Shown: positions 48,841 through 57,838, numbered from the stretch's first letter. The stretch is 64,000 nt of DNA from VRUE01 sp036265675 (GCA_036265675.1 DATAOP010000062.1:1-64000), one strand, 5' to 3'. Made by a program: numbers and translations. The notes: generated from the letters alone by a model not told the origin.

Positions 48841-49868
48841 AGGGGGCGAAGCAGGGAGGAGCGCCCGGCCTTCCACGCGTCCAGCAACCTCTGTCCGAAG
48901 CGGCCTTCGAGCAGTAGCAGGGCGCGGGCGCCGAAGAGGATGTCCGGCGCCAGTCCGGGCTCTTCGCGGGCGAGCCCTCCGGCGAGGTCGTGGGCGGCGA
49001 TGTTCTCGTGGACGGCGTCGGCCTCGACGTGCTCGTCGTAGAAGTCGGTCGCCTCCTCGTCGAGGCCGAGCCGTCGGAGCGCGTTGCCGTAGCGGCGGTT
49101 CGGCAGCGATGAGGTCATCTCGAACATCGCCAGGTGGCCGACGATCGCCCCGCGCCGCGCGCGACTGAGGCCGCAGGCGGACATCAGGTTGACGGTCGCC
49201 AGGGTGGTTCCCGGGACCCGATCCAGGTACGCGTTCTCGCGATCGTCGAGCCCGAGCGCCCGCATCGTCTTCGCGAAGAGGACCGAGTGCATGCGCTCCG
49301 GTCGCCCGCCGCCGTACTCGTCTTGCTGCACCTCCATCAGCGCGGTCTTCGGCGGCCCGGTCAGGCGCGGGATCGCCCAGCTGTGCGGGTCAGACTCCTT
49401 CAGCTGGTAGAGGGAGCGGTGGACGACGAACTCTCGGAATTCCTCGAGCCCGGCTTCGACCTCGAGATATCGCGAGAGCGAGACCCCCTCGTCCTCCGCC
49501 TCGAGACGGAAGAGGGTCTCCCCGACCCGCAGCGGGTCGACCGAGTCGCTCTCCTCGATCTCCTCCTCGAGGCCGCCCAGGAACGCCCGCTCGAGCCGCC
49601 CGCGGAAGGCGATCAGCTCCGGGCTCCACTCCCAGCCGGGGTCGATCCCGGGGAAGGAGCGGTAGTGGAGCTCGTAGCAGAGGTAGAGGGCGAGGTGAAG
49701 GTCATCGTCCCCGAGCGGGTCCTCGACGCCGGCGAGGAGTGCGGCCATCTCATCGGCCCCGGCCGCCGGGCCCGCCGCCGGGGATCCGGCCAGCATCTCG
49801 GCCACCCGTTCGGAGATGGGACCGGATGTGGGGAGGGCTATCCTCGCCTTTTCCTCGACGATCGTCAC
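48837..49868 (-). CDS. iron-containing redox enzyme family protein (heme-oxygenase-like fold)
   Basis: A 343-aa all-helical protein. Possible metal ligands occur in the pattern of HO-like di-iron oxidases: Glu/His in CYELHYRSF, Glu and His in QDEYGGGRPERMHS, and His-x-Glu/His in DEHVEADAVHENIAAHD. Members act on fatty-acid- or amino-acid-like substrates; the present substrate is unknown. GTG 49868 was chosen because the conserved region begins soon after; the upstream open frame runs into the divergent topoisomerase gene. Confidence 0.82.
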   Translation of the reverse strand: MTIVEEKARIALPTSGPISERVAEMLAGSPAAGPAAGADEMAALLAGVEDPLGDDDLHLALYLCYELHYRSFPGIDPGWEWSPELIAFRGRLERAFLGGLEEEIEESDSVDPLRVGETLFRLEAEDEGVSLSRYLEVEAGLEEFREFVVHRSLYQLKESDPHSWAIPRLTGPPKTALMEVQQDEYGGGRPERMHSVLFAKTMRALGLDDRENAYLDRVPGTTLATVNLMSACGLSRARRGAIVGHLAMFEMTSSLPNRRYGNALRRLGLDEEATDFYDEHVEADAVHENIAAHDLAGGLAREEPGLAPDILFGARALLLLEGRFGQRLLDAWKAGRSSLLRPL

Positions 49869-49931
49869 GCAATCCGAGTTCCCCGGGTCGAGGTGCGACA
49901 AACCGCCGTCGTGGGTACCAAGCGATCCCAG

Positions 49932-50951
49932 ATGAAGCCGCCGAGTCCGCGGAAGCGGCTCAGACGATCGGACTGTTCGGGACCGGGGATCAGCCGCCGC
50001 CGTCGCGGCAGCGGCTTCGGCTACGTCGACCCCGAAGGGGGCCGCGTCACCGACGAGGACACCATGGAGCGGATCCGCGGGCTGGCGATCCCGCCCGCAT
50101 GGCGAGAGGTCTGGATCTGCAGCGATCCGCTGGGCCACATTCAGGCCACCGGTTTCGACGAAGCCGGCCGCAAGCAGTACCTCTACCACGAGCGCTGGCA
50201 GCTGCGGGCGGCGCAGCGCAAGTTCGACTCGATGCGGGAGTTCGCCGCGACGCTGCCGAAGCTGCGGCGAGCGGTGAAGAGGGACCTGGCGCTCGACGGG
50301 ATGCCGCGTGAGCGGGCGTTGGCCTGCGCGATCCGACTGCTCGACCTGGGCTTCTTCCGGATCGGAGGCGAGGAGTACGCCGAGGAAAACGAGAGCTACG
50401 GCGTGGCGACGGTCCTGCGTGAGCACGTTTCGATACAGGAGGAAGAGGTCGTCTTCGACTTCCCGGCGAAGAGCGGGCAGCGCCGCATCCAGTCGATCCG
50501 CGACCCCGCGGTCAGGGAGGCGATCGAAGCGATGCGGCGCCGGCGCAGCGGTCCCGAGGACCTGCTGGTGTTCCGGGCGAACGGCGCGTGGCGCGACGTC
50601 CGCTCCGACGAAGTCAACGAGTACCTCCAGGAGAAGGCCGGCGAGGAGTTCTCGGCCAAGGACTTTCGCACCTGGCACGGGACGGTGCTGGCGGCGGTCG
50701 AGCTCGCGAGGGAGGGTGCGCCGTCATCCAAGGGTGGGGCGGAGGGCAAGATCCGGGCGGCGATCAAACGGGTGGCCGAGCGGCTCGGGAACACGCCGGC
50801 TGTTTGTCGCAGCTCCTACATCGACCCACAGGTGCTCGATTGTTTCCGCGACGGCACGACGATCGAGCTGCCGCGAGCCGCCTCCGACGGCCGCATCACT
50901 CCCCGCGCGCAACGGCAGATCGAGCGTCGCGTCCTCGACCTGATCGACTAG
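49932..50951 (+). CDS. DNA topoisomerase IB
   Basis: A 339-aa type IB topoisomerase (poxvirus-like). N-terminal domain with GFGYVDPEG and IPPAWREVWICSDPLGHIQATG; catalytic domain with Arg in RALACAIRLLDLGFFRIGGEEY, the KSGQ loop (FDFPAKSGQRR), ELR-type Arg/His in FRTWHGTVLAAVE, and the active-site tyrosine in CRSSYIDPQVL. It relaxes supercoils. The ATG at 49932 is proposed; GTG about 21 bp upstream is possible. It starts 63 bp from the divergent HO-like gene. Confidence 0.92.
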   Translation: MKPPSPRKRLRRSDCSGPGISRRRRGSGFGYVDPEGGRVTDEDTMERIRGLAIPPAWREVWICSDPLGHIQATGFDEAGRKQYLYHERWQLRAAQRKFDSMREFAATLPKLRRAVKRDLALDGMPRERALACAIRLLDLGFFRIGGEEYAEENESYGVATVLREHVSIQEEEVVFDFPAKSGQRRIQSIRDPAVREAIEAMRRRRSGPEDLLVFRANGAWRDVRSDEVNEYLQEKAGEEFSAKDFRTWHGTVLAAVELAREGAPSSKGGAEGKIRAAIKRVAERLGNTPAVCRSSYIDPQVLDCFRDGTTIELPRAASDGRITPRAQRQIERRVLDLID

Positions 50952-50957
50952 GAGCGG

Positions 50958-51443
50958 CTACGGCGGCAGGAGGTGGCGGACGGAGGCGCCCACTTCACGC
51001 TCGAGGTGCTCGGCGATCAGCGAGCGATGGCAGGCCGCGGCGTCGCGCTCGACGCAGAGCAGAGCCGGGTGCCGCTGAAACGTCAGTTCGTCGAGCGGAG
51101 TGAGATCGGCCGGGTCGAGGATCTGCTCGTTGTAGAGGCGGCGGTAGATGGGCGCAAGGACAGTGCGTGAGCGTTTGCCCTCGCCCCGGCGTTCGTCCTC
51201 GCGGTACTGCGCTTCGCGCATCTCGGTGGTGGGCGCGAGCTCCTTCATGTGCACGTAGTCGACGCCCGCCTCGGCCAGCGCCGCCTGCAGCCGCTTCGCG
51301 TTCGCCCAGGCGTACTCGCTGCCTCGCACGCCGCGCCGCTGCCTGACGTCGACGACGACGTCGATCCCGGCGTCCCGCAACGTCTCGAGAAAGCTCTTTC
51401 GGTCGAACTCGTAGACGCCGATCGTCGCGATCGTTGCCGCCAT
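50958..51443 (-). CDS. DUF488 family protein
   Basis: A 161-aa protein. The start ATIGVYEFDRKSFLETL, VVVDVRQRRG, and the cysteine-containing ALLCVERDAAACHRSLIAEHL near the end are the hallmark blocks of DUF488 (family C-x-E-x3-C-H-R). Function unknown. It converges on the topoisomerase gene with a 6-bp gap. Confidence 0.92.
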   Translation of the reverse strand: MAATIATIGVYEFDRKSFLETLRDAGIDVVVDVRQRRGVRGSEYAWANAKRLQAALAEAGVDYVHMKELAPTTEMREAQYREDERRGEGKRSRTVLAPIYRRLYNEQILDPADLTPLDELTFQRHPALLCVERDAAACHRSLIAEHLEREVGASVRHLLPP

Positions 51444-51485
51444 CTATGTCACCTGCCTGGCTTCAGATACGACGCCCGAGTGTCG

Positions 51486-51842
51486 ATGCTGCGATCGCAT
51501 GCACCTCTTGCCGCGCTCTCTCACATTCTTCTATGGGTTACCGCAGGGTTTTGGCTTCTTAACGTCGGGCTGGGCCACATTTCTGGCAGAGATGCGGAGC
51601 CGACGGAGGCGAGGCGCAGAGCGATTGCCGCCTCCCGGCTGCGGACGAAGGGCCACCTCTGGCTGCTCGGGGCACTGATTTCCCTGTTGGTCGTGTTTGC
51701 CCTTCTCGCTCGTCCTGAGCGTCCGGCATTCGGGCACGGCCTGACCGTTTTGATCGTCGGCTTCACCGGAGCCATGGCTTTCTGCGCCAGCCGCATGGTC
51801 AAGGCCTATCGCGATGCCGGGCGCGCCCGTCACCAGGGTTGA
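51486..51842 (+). CDS. small membrane protein
   Basis: A 118-aa protein with about three transmembrane helices (residues 8-30, 57-78 and 85-105) separated by a basic loop (EARRRAIAASRLRTKG). No family is recognised. A GTG 6 bp upstream is an alternative start. There is no clear ribosome site, and the frame is also open across the antisense DUF488 gene, so the real 5' end is uncertain. Confidence 0.55.
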   Translation: MLRSHAPLAALSHILLWVTAGFWLLNVGLGHISGRDAEPTEARRRAIAASRLRTKGHLWLLGALISLLVVFALLARPERPAFGHGLTVLIVGFTGAMAFCASRMVKAYRDAGRARHQG

Positions 51843-51861
51843 GCCGGGCGACTGCGGGTAG
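51838..51861 (+). promoter_or_regulatory. SigF/SigB-like promoter of the second DUF892 gene
   Basis: GTTG at 51838-51841, 14-base spacer, GGGTAG at 51856-51861, 33 bp before the ATG at 51894. Its GTTG half overlaps the end of the preceding gene. It is almost the same as the csbD promoter. Confidence 0.52.
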
Positions 51862-51893
51862 TCGCAGGGTTCCCGACCAAGGAGTGAGCAGAG

Positions 51894-52469
51894 ATGGCTG
51901 ACGTCAATGAGCGCGATGCGAAGCTCATCCAGTACCTCGGAGAGGCATACGGCAAGGAGCGCGAACTCGAGACCGCGCTCAACGCCCACATCACGATGAC
52001 GACGAGGCCGGCCTACAAGAAACGGCTGAAAGAGCATCTGCGTGAGACGAAACGCCATGCGAAAGAGGTCGAGCGCCGGATCAAGAAGCTGGGCGGCGGC
52101 GGCCAATCGACCCAGACCCTGCTCGGCAAGGCGATGGCCGCGGCGAAGGGCCCGATGCACATGGTTCGCGGCGGCAGCGAGCAGGAGAAAATGCTGAAGA
52201 ACGCCAAGACGGAGTACTTCAACGAGCACGAGGAGATCGCGACCTACACGGCGATCGAGACCCTCGCCGAGAAGGTCGGCGATCGCGAGACCGCGAAACT
52301 CGCCCGCCAGATCCGTCGCGACGAGGAGCGGATGGCGCGCTTCCTCGAGGGCCAGATCAAGGTCCTGACCGCCGCCGTCGTCCAGGAAGAGATCCCCGCC
52401 TCCCAGCGCCGCTCGAACGGACGCGCCCGATCGCGCTCGAGAAGCCCCGCCGGCGCCCGCAGTAAGTAG
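51894..52469 (+). CDS. DUF892 family ferritin-like protein
   Basis: A 191-aa protein. DUF892 features: LIQYLGEAYGKERELETAL, LRETKRHAKEVERRI, FNEHEEIATYTAIETLAEKV (the Glu-x-x-x-His/Glu bundle core) and RRDEERMARFLEGQI. The Arg/Ser-rich tail (NGRARSRSRSPAGARSK) may bind nucleic acid. It is the fourth DUF892 domain in the window. A GTTG-N14-GGGTAG element lies 33 bp upstream; the AAGGAG ribosome site is good. Confidence 0.88.
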   Translation: MADVNERDAKLIQYLGEAYGKERELETALNAHITMTTRPAYKKRLKEHLRETKRHAKEVERRIKKLGGGGQSTQTLLGKAMAAAKGPMHMVRGGSEQEKMLKNAKTEYFNEHEEIATYTAIETLAEKVGDRETAKLARQIRRDEERMARFLEGQIKVLTAAVVQEEIPASQRRSNGRARSRSRSPAGARSK

Positions 52470-52485
52470 AGACGCTGAAAGCCGG

Positions 52486-55400
52486 TCAGGCGATCGCCCG
52501 GTCGGGATCCTCGATCGCTGCGCTGACCCGGCGCTCCAGCGTGCGGCATCCGAACTCGCCGGCGGCGTCGAGCGCCTTCGCCAGGAGCGACTCGGCGCTC
52601 TCGCGATCGCCGGGCGAATTCCGGCGCAGCAGCATCAGCGCCCACTCGTGGCGGGTGCGGGCGAGCCAGCTCGGGGCCTCGATCCGTTCGCAGGTGGCGG
52701 CCGAGCGGCGGAAGTGCTCCTCGGCCTCCTCATAGCGCCCGGCGCAGGTCGCGGTCAGGCCGAGGTACCGCTCGATCGTGCCGAACAGGGTGACGCCGCT
52801 GTAGCAGAGCTGGTCGCGGAACGGGAGCAGCTTCTCGTGGAGCAGCGCGCACGAGTCGCGGTCGCCGAGCCTCGCCGCGACCTCGGCGATGAAGCACAGC
52901 GCGGGCCGTGAGGAGAGCGTCGCCGTCATCGCGAACTTCTTCGCCGCAAGACGCTCGAGCACGACCCGGGCCTGGTCCGAATCCTCGAGCTCGATGTAGC
53001 TGAGGGCGAGCGCGCTCAGATAGGCGTCGAGCAGTGGCGCTTCCGCGACGGCCTGCTCCTGGATCTCGAGCACCTCGTCGAGGCGGCCCTGCTCATAGCG
53101 GATCACGTGGATCTGGGCGGCGTAGATCGCCAGCACGTCGGGCTGGCCCGACTCCGATCCGAGCTCGGCCGAGCGGTTCGTGATCTCCTCGGCCCGCTCG
53201 AAGTCGCCGGCCAGGGTCGCGAGCAGCGCCGGGGCGAAGGTGTTGACCCAGTGAAACATCGGCTGTCCGGTCGCCTCGGCGATCTCCTCCTGCACGACCC
53301 GGTGGCGCCCCTGGGTCTCGAGGTCGCCGAGTTCGAGCGCGTCCATCGCCCGCCAGACGTGGGCCCAGTAGCGCAGCATCGTGTCGTCGAGGTCGTCGGC
53401 GAGGGCGACCATCTCGTCCGCCTCGGCGAGGCGCTCCTCGAGGGTCTCGGCCGCGGCGATCGCGATCTGGCGCCGCGCGAGGGCCCAGGCGAGGGCGTGG
53501 CGATCGCCGCTCTCCCGTGCCAACCGCACCGCGTCGGCGCTGAGGCTCATCCTCCGATCGAGGTCGGCGTCGTAGCTGAGCTCGACCGCCAGCAGTGAGA
53601 GCAGCGCCGCCCGCGAGCGATCCTCTTCGCACAGCTCGAGGGCTCCCTCGAGGGCCTCGACCCGGCGCTCGTCAACCTGGCCGACGACGCTGGTGAAGCC
53701 GCGGGTGTTGGCCTGGGCGGCGCGGGCCATCCGCGGGCCGTCCGAGTGCTCACTGGCGAGTTCGCAGGCTTCGAGCAGGGTCTCGCTGTACTCGGGGTCG
53801 CCGAGCTGGCGCTGGGCGTCGCCGAGCCCGATCACCGCGTCGCAGCGCAGGCCGGGGTCGGCCTCGGGGGTCTGGTCGAGGACTTCGATCGCGCGCTGGA
53901 ACCAGTCGAGCGCCTCGGCCGGGGCCAGCGCCTCCAGCGCTCGCTCGCCGGCGCGGATCGAGTGCTCGGCCGCCTTCAGCGGCATCTGCGGGGTCGTCGT
54001 CCGCAGCCAGTGCCAGGCGAGCTCCTCGGAACGCGCGCCGAGCTCGGCGCCGCACAGCTCTTCCAGCGACTCGGCGATCCGGCGGTGGATCTGGGCTCGC
54101 CGGGTCGCGCCGAGCTCCTCGTAGAGGGTGTTGTTGACGAGCGAGTGGGCGAAGATGAACCGCCCCGGCGATCGCCCCTCCAGCAGGAGCGCCCCCTTGA
54201 CGGCGCCGTCGAGGCGGTCCAGCACCTCGTCCTGGCCCTCGCCGGCGGCGTGGGCGAGCAGCTCGAGGTCGAAGTCGCGGCCGATGACGGCGGCGGTCGA
54301 GAGGAGGGAGGCGGTCTCGGTCCCGAGTCGCTCCGCCCGGCTGGTCACCACCTCGCGGATGCTCTGCGGCAGGTCCTCGCTCCCGAGCGAGCCTCCTTCA
54401 TCGAGGTGGCGCAGGATCTCGCCGACGAAGAAGGGGTTACCGTCGGTCTCGCTGCTGATCTCATCGGCGAGCTCGGATCGACCATCGGCGGAGGAGGCGC
54501 CGAGAACCGACTCCATCAGCGCGCCGACGTCGTCCGCCTCGAGGCCGGTCAGTCCGATCCGCCGCACTCCCTCCTCGCGGCGGAGGTCGCCGAGGACCTG
54601 GTTCAGCGGGTGGCCGCGGGTCAGTTCCGAGTCGCGATGGGTGCCTAGAACGAGCAGCTCGCAATCGGCGGTCGAGGAGACGAGGTGCTTGAGCAGCGCC
54701 AGGCTCTGGGAGTCCGCCCACTGGACGTCGTCGAGGATGACGACCACCGGCTGTTCGCGGGTCGCCTCGACGAACATCCCGATCGCGGCCGCGCGGAGCA
54801 TGTAGCGCACGGTCTCGGCGTCGGTGCTCTTCGGCGCCGGGACGTCGGGAATCCGGTCGGCGAGGCCGGGGACGACCCTCAGCAGCTCGCCGCCATGGCG
54901 CTCGACGTGGCGCTCGATCACCGGTCGCGGCGCGTGCTCGACGTAGTGAGAGAGGGCTTCGGTCCACGGCCGGTGGGGAGGGTCGACGTCCTCGGTGCTG
55001 CGGCCGAACAGGGCGGCGGCGCCGCGCGAGTGCATGTCGAGCGCCGCCTGGGCGGCGAGGCGGGACTTGCCGATCCCCGGCTCGCCGGAGATCAGCGCCA
55101 CCTGGCGGTGGCCGCCTTCCGCGGCGGCCGCGATGTCCGCCAGCTCGGCCCGCTCGTCGAGGCGGCCGACGAACCCGATCGACGGCGCCCGGCTGAGGCG
55201 GGGCGGCAATGGGATCCCGCTCGCGTCGTCCCCCGACGTTCGCGCCAGCCGGAACGCCTTCACCGGCTCCGCCATGCCCTTCAGATCGAGCTCGCCGACC
55301 TCCTCGAGGGTGTGGTCTCCCGATATCGCCATCACCCGGACGAGGTCGGAGAGGAGGACCTCGTCGCCATCGGCGGCCGCGCACAGGCGCGCCGCCTCGA

Positions 55401-55743
55401 TCACCGGGTGGCCGAAGTAGTCGTCCTCGCGCCGGGTCGCCTCGCCGAGGCTGATCCCGATCCGGACCGAAAGCGGCTCCTCGGCGCGGCGGTTGCGGCG
55501 GGCGATCTTGCGCTGCATCGCGGCCGCGCAGGCGAGCGCGGCCGAGGCGCTGCCGAAGGTCACCATCAGACCGTCGCCGAGGTTCTTCACCTCCTCGCCG
55601 CCGGTCTCGCCGATCGCCTCGCGGAGGAGGCCGAAGTGCTCGAGCCGAACCTCCTCGGCGGCGGCGGGACCTATTCGCAGCGTCATCTCGGTGCTACCGA
55701 CCAGGTCGGTGAACAACACCGTCACCGTCTCTACGGGGTCCAT
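52486..55743 (-). CDS. class III adenylate/guanylate cyclase fused to AAA ATPase and TPR domains
   Basis: A 1085-aa regulator. Residues 1-165 are a class III cyclase domain (VTVLFTDLVGSTEMT with the first metal Asp; VKNLGDGLMVTF with the second; RIGISLGEA). Next is an STAND/AAA-type NTPase with Walker A SGEPGIGKSRLAAQ (about 218) and Walker B VVILDDVQWADSQ (about 322). From about 560 onward the chain is TPR-like. It probably senses a ligand and makes cAMP or cGMP, or serves as a scaffold, without a DNA-binding domain. It starts 50 bp from the divergent oxidase gene. Confidence 0.92.
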   Translation of the reverse strand: MDPVETVTVLFTDLVGSTEMTLRIGPAAAEEVRLEHFGLLREAIGETGGEEVKNLGDGLMVTFGSASAALACAAAMQRKIARRNRRAEEPLSVRIGISLGEATRREDDYFGHPVIEAARLCAAADGDEVLLSDLVRVMAISGDHTLEEVGELDLKGMAEPVKAFRLARTSGDDASGIPLPPRLSRAPSIGFVGRLDERAELADIAAAAEGGHRQVALISGEPGIGKSRLAAQAALDMHSRGAAALFGRSTEDVDPPHRPWTEALSHYVEHAPRPVIERHVERHGGELLRVVPGLADRIPDVPAPKSTDAETVRYMLRAAAIGMFVEATREQPVVVILDDVQWADSQSLALLKHLVSSTADCELLVLGTHRDSELTRGHPLNQVLGDLRREEGVRRIGLTGLEADDVGALMESVLGASSADGRSELADEISSETDGNPFFVGEILRHLDEGGSLGSEDLPQSIREVVTSRAERLGTETASLLSTAAVIGRDFDLELLAHAAGEGQDEVLDRLDGAVKGALLLEGRSPGRFIFAHSLVNNTLYEELGATRRAQIHRRIAESLEELCGAELGARSEELAWHWLRTTTPQMPLKAAEHSIRAGERALEALAPAEALDWFQRAIEVLDQTPEADPGLRCDAVIGLGDAQRQLGDPEYSETLLEACELASEHSDGPRMARAAQANTRGFTSVVGQVDERRVEALEGALELCEEDRSRAALLSLLAVELSYDADLDRRMSLSADAVRLARESGDRHALAWALARRQIAIAAAETLEERLAEADEMVALADDLDDTMLRYWAHVWRAMDALELGDLETQGRHRVVQEEIAEATGQPMFHWVNTFAPALLATLAGDFERAEEITNRSAELGSESGQPDVLAIYAAQIHVIRYEQGRLDEVLEIQEQAVAEAPLLDAYLSALALSYIELEDSDQARVVLERLAAKKFAMTATLSSRPALCFIAEVAARLGDRDSCALLHEKLLPFRDQLCYSGVTLFGTIERYLGLTATCAGRYEEAEEHFRRSAATCERIEAPSWLARTRHEWALMLLRRNSPGDRESAESLLAKALDAAGEFGCRTLERRVSAAIEDPDRAIA

Positions 55744-55792
55744 CCGTCCAGTCGCAAGCTAGCACCAGTTCAGCGGTTAGGGTGGGAAGGAC

Positions 55793-57295
55793 GTGAGGGA
55801 GAAGCTTGGCTGCTACTCCGGCCTCTACTCTTCTGAGGCAGAGGTGCGCACACCCACCGACGTGGACGAGCTGCGTGCCATATTCGCCGAGGCTCGCGAC
55901 GCCGGGCGGCGGGTGACCTTCCGCGCCGCGGGTCATTCCTTCGACGGCCAGTCGCTCGGCGGGGACCTCGTCGTCTCGATGCTCGGCATGGACTCGATCG
56001 AGGTGCTCGACGATGGACGGATGAAGGTCGGGCCCGGCGCGACCTGGGGAGCGATCCTCGCGGCTCTGAAGCCGCTCGGGCTGGTCCCGGCCGTCACGGT
56101 GACGACCGAACATGCGACGGCCGGCGGCACCCTCTCGGGCGATTGCCTCTCGCGCTTCTCGCCCTCGTTCGGGAAAGAAGGGGAGTGGATCGACAGCTTC
56201 GACCTCCTCACCGTCGGCGGCGAGCTGATCACCTGCACGGCCCCGGGGAAGGACGAGCTGCCCTCGACCCGCGAGGAGCGCGCGTTCTGCGGCGCGATCG
56301 GCGGCCTCGGCTACCTCGGCGCAGTCGTCTCGATCACCTACCGGGTGATGGAGGCGCCGGGCCGGGGAGACGAGCTGGCTGTGCGGACTATCGTCCGCAA
56401 GTACGACACCTTCCGCGACCTCGCCGCCGACCTCGTCCCGGCCACCGAACAGGCCTATCTCGAGGAGTCCGACCCTTCGGACCCGGAGAAGCTCGACGCG
56501 ATCTGGTCGGCCCTCGACACCCGCGGCGACGGGACCAAGTCGGCGCTGTTCTTCACCTCCGCGTTCGCCTCGACCCGGACCCGGCGGCGGATGGCGCTGC
56601 ACCGGCCGAAGCTGCTGCTGCGGGTGCTGGTCGAGTGGCTGATGCGGGTGCCGTTCATCTCGAAGCTGATGTGGCGCTTCTACGTCCGGTTTCTGTTCAA
56701 GGACGGCGACGAGTACCTCGACGACCTCGAGGGCTTCAGCTTCTTCATGGACGGGAACGCGCGGGCGAAGCGGATCGGGAAAAAGCTCGGCTTCAAGATG
56801 CAGAACGCCCAGCAGACCTTCGTCGTGCCGAGCGAGCCGGGGACCGAGGGCGGCTGGGACCGGGCCGCCGATGACCTCGTCGAGTGGCTCGAGTTCGCGC
56901 ACGAGTACCTGCTGGCGCGCGACCTCACCCCGACCCTGAACGACGTCCTCTTCGTCCCCCGCGACCGCCCGTTCCTGCTCTCGGCGAGCAACAACAAACC
57001 GGGCTTCGCGGTCAGCTACGCGTTCGAGACGTCGGACCAGGACCGGCTCGCGCGGGCGAAACAGGCCTTCGACGAGCTCGCCGACGTGCTTTGGGACAAA
57101 TTCCAGGGCCGCGTCTACCTGGTGAAGAACGTGTTCGCCAAACCGCAGACGCTGGCGGCGATGTACGGCGACGCGGCGGTCGAGTTCTTCCAGCTCAAGA
57201 GCGAGCTCGACCCCCAGATGCTGCTCCGCGACGAGTTCCTCGAGCGGACCTTTCCCGCGCTGCTCGACTCAGGTGGTCTTGACGACCAGGACTGA
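55793..57295 (+). CDS. FAD-binding oxidoreductase (aldonolactone/alditol oxidase-like)
   Basis: A 500-aa flavoprotein of the VAO/PCMH family. The FAD domain shows VTFRAAGHSFDGQSLGGDLV, VGPGATWGAILAAL and TTEHATAGGTLSGDCLSR (quoted in parts). The GHS histidine is the likely covalent flavin site. GTG 55793 lacks a strong ribosome site. The likely substrate is a sugar lactone or polyol; not determined. The last 27 bp overlap the convergent Usp gene. Confidence 0.9.
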   Translation: MREKLGCYSGLYSSEAEVRTPTDVDELRAIFAEARDAGRRVTFRAAGHSFDGQSLGGDLVVSMLGMDSIEVLDDGRMKVGPGATWGAILAALKPLGLVPAVTVTTEHATAGGTLSGDCLSRFSPSFGKEGEWIDSFDLLTVGGELITCTAPGKDELPSTREERAFCGAIGGLGYLGAVVSITYRVMEAPGRGDELAVRTIVRKYDTFRDLAADLVPATEQAYLEESDPSDPEKLDAIWSALDTRGDGTKSALFFTSAFASTRTRRRMALHRPKLLLRVLVEWLMRVPFISKLMWRFYVRFLFKDGDEYLDDLEGFSFFMDGNARAKRIGKKLGFKMQNAQQTFVVPSEPGTEGGWDRAADDLVEWLEFAHEYLLARDLTPTLNDVLFVPRDRPFLLSASNNKPGFAVSYAFETSDQDRLARAKQAFDELADVLWDKFQGRVYLVKNVFAKPQTLAAMYGDAAVEFFQLKSELDPQMLLRDEFLERTFPALLDSGGLDDQD

Positions 57296-57688
57296 GCAGT
57301 TCGCCCGGTGCGTGACGGAGTTGGGGACGCTGCCGAGGACCCGGCGCTGCATCCCCTTGTTGCCGATTACGAGCAGGTCGGCGCCGCACTCCTCGGCCAG
57401 GTCGACCAGGACCTTGGCGGGGTCGCCGGGGGCGGCCCTCGTCTCGGTCTTGATCCCTTCAAGGTTCAGATCCTCCTCGAGGCGCTCGAGGATCGACCTC
57501 ACCCGCGCTGCCGGGTTCGAGGCCCACTGGAGCTCGACGTCGTCGCCATCCGAGCCCCGCGACGAGTCGTCGAATGCGCTGAGCAGATAGAGCCTGGCCC
57601 CGAACTGCCGCGCGATCCCAGCGGCCTGCTTGACCGCCTCGTTCGCAGTTGCGGTCCCGTCCGTCCCGACGGCGATCGTGGAAATCAT
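57269..57688 (-). CDS. universal stress protein
   Basis: A 139-aa single Usp domain. N-terminal TIAVGTDGTATANEAV (ATP-binding Asp), and the C-terminal nucleotide motif G-x2-G-x9-G-S-x-x-x-x-V as GNKGMQRRVLGSVPNSV, so it should bind ATP. A variable acidic loop (DSSRGSDGDDVE) precedes it. Role in general stress resistance by family. No GGGTA motif was found upstream. Confidence 0.93.
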   Translation of the reverse strand: MISTIAVGTDGTATANEAVKQAAGIARQFGARLYLLSAFDDSSRGSDGDDVELQWASNPAARVRSILERLEEDLNLEGIKTETRAAPGDPAKVLVDLAEECGADLLVIGNKGMQRRVLGSVPNSVTHRANCSVLVVKTT

Positions 57689-57838
57689 CTGGCTCTCCCC
57701 TTCGGAAGGGCCAGCCTATCGCGGGAACGGCGATCCTCGTCGGTGGGATCACCATCTTTCTGCGCCGGCGCGGGTCTCTGGGGTCGAAGCCGCTGGGCGG
57801 TCTAAGCTGTCCGTCGCTTGGCTTCCTGAAGCGAATCC

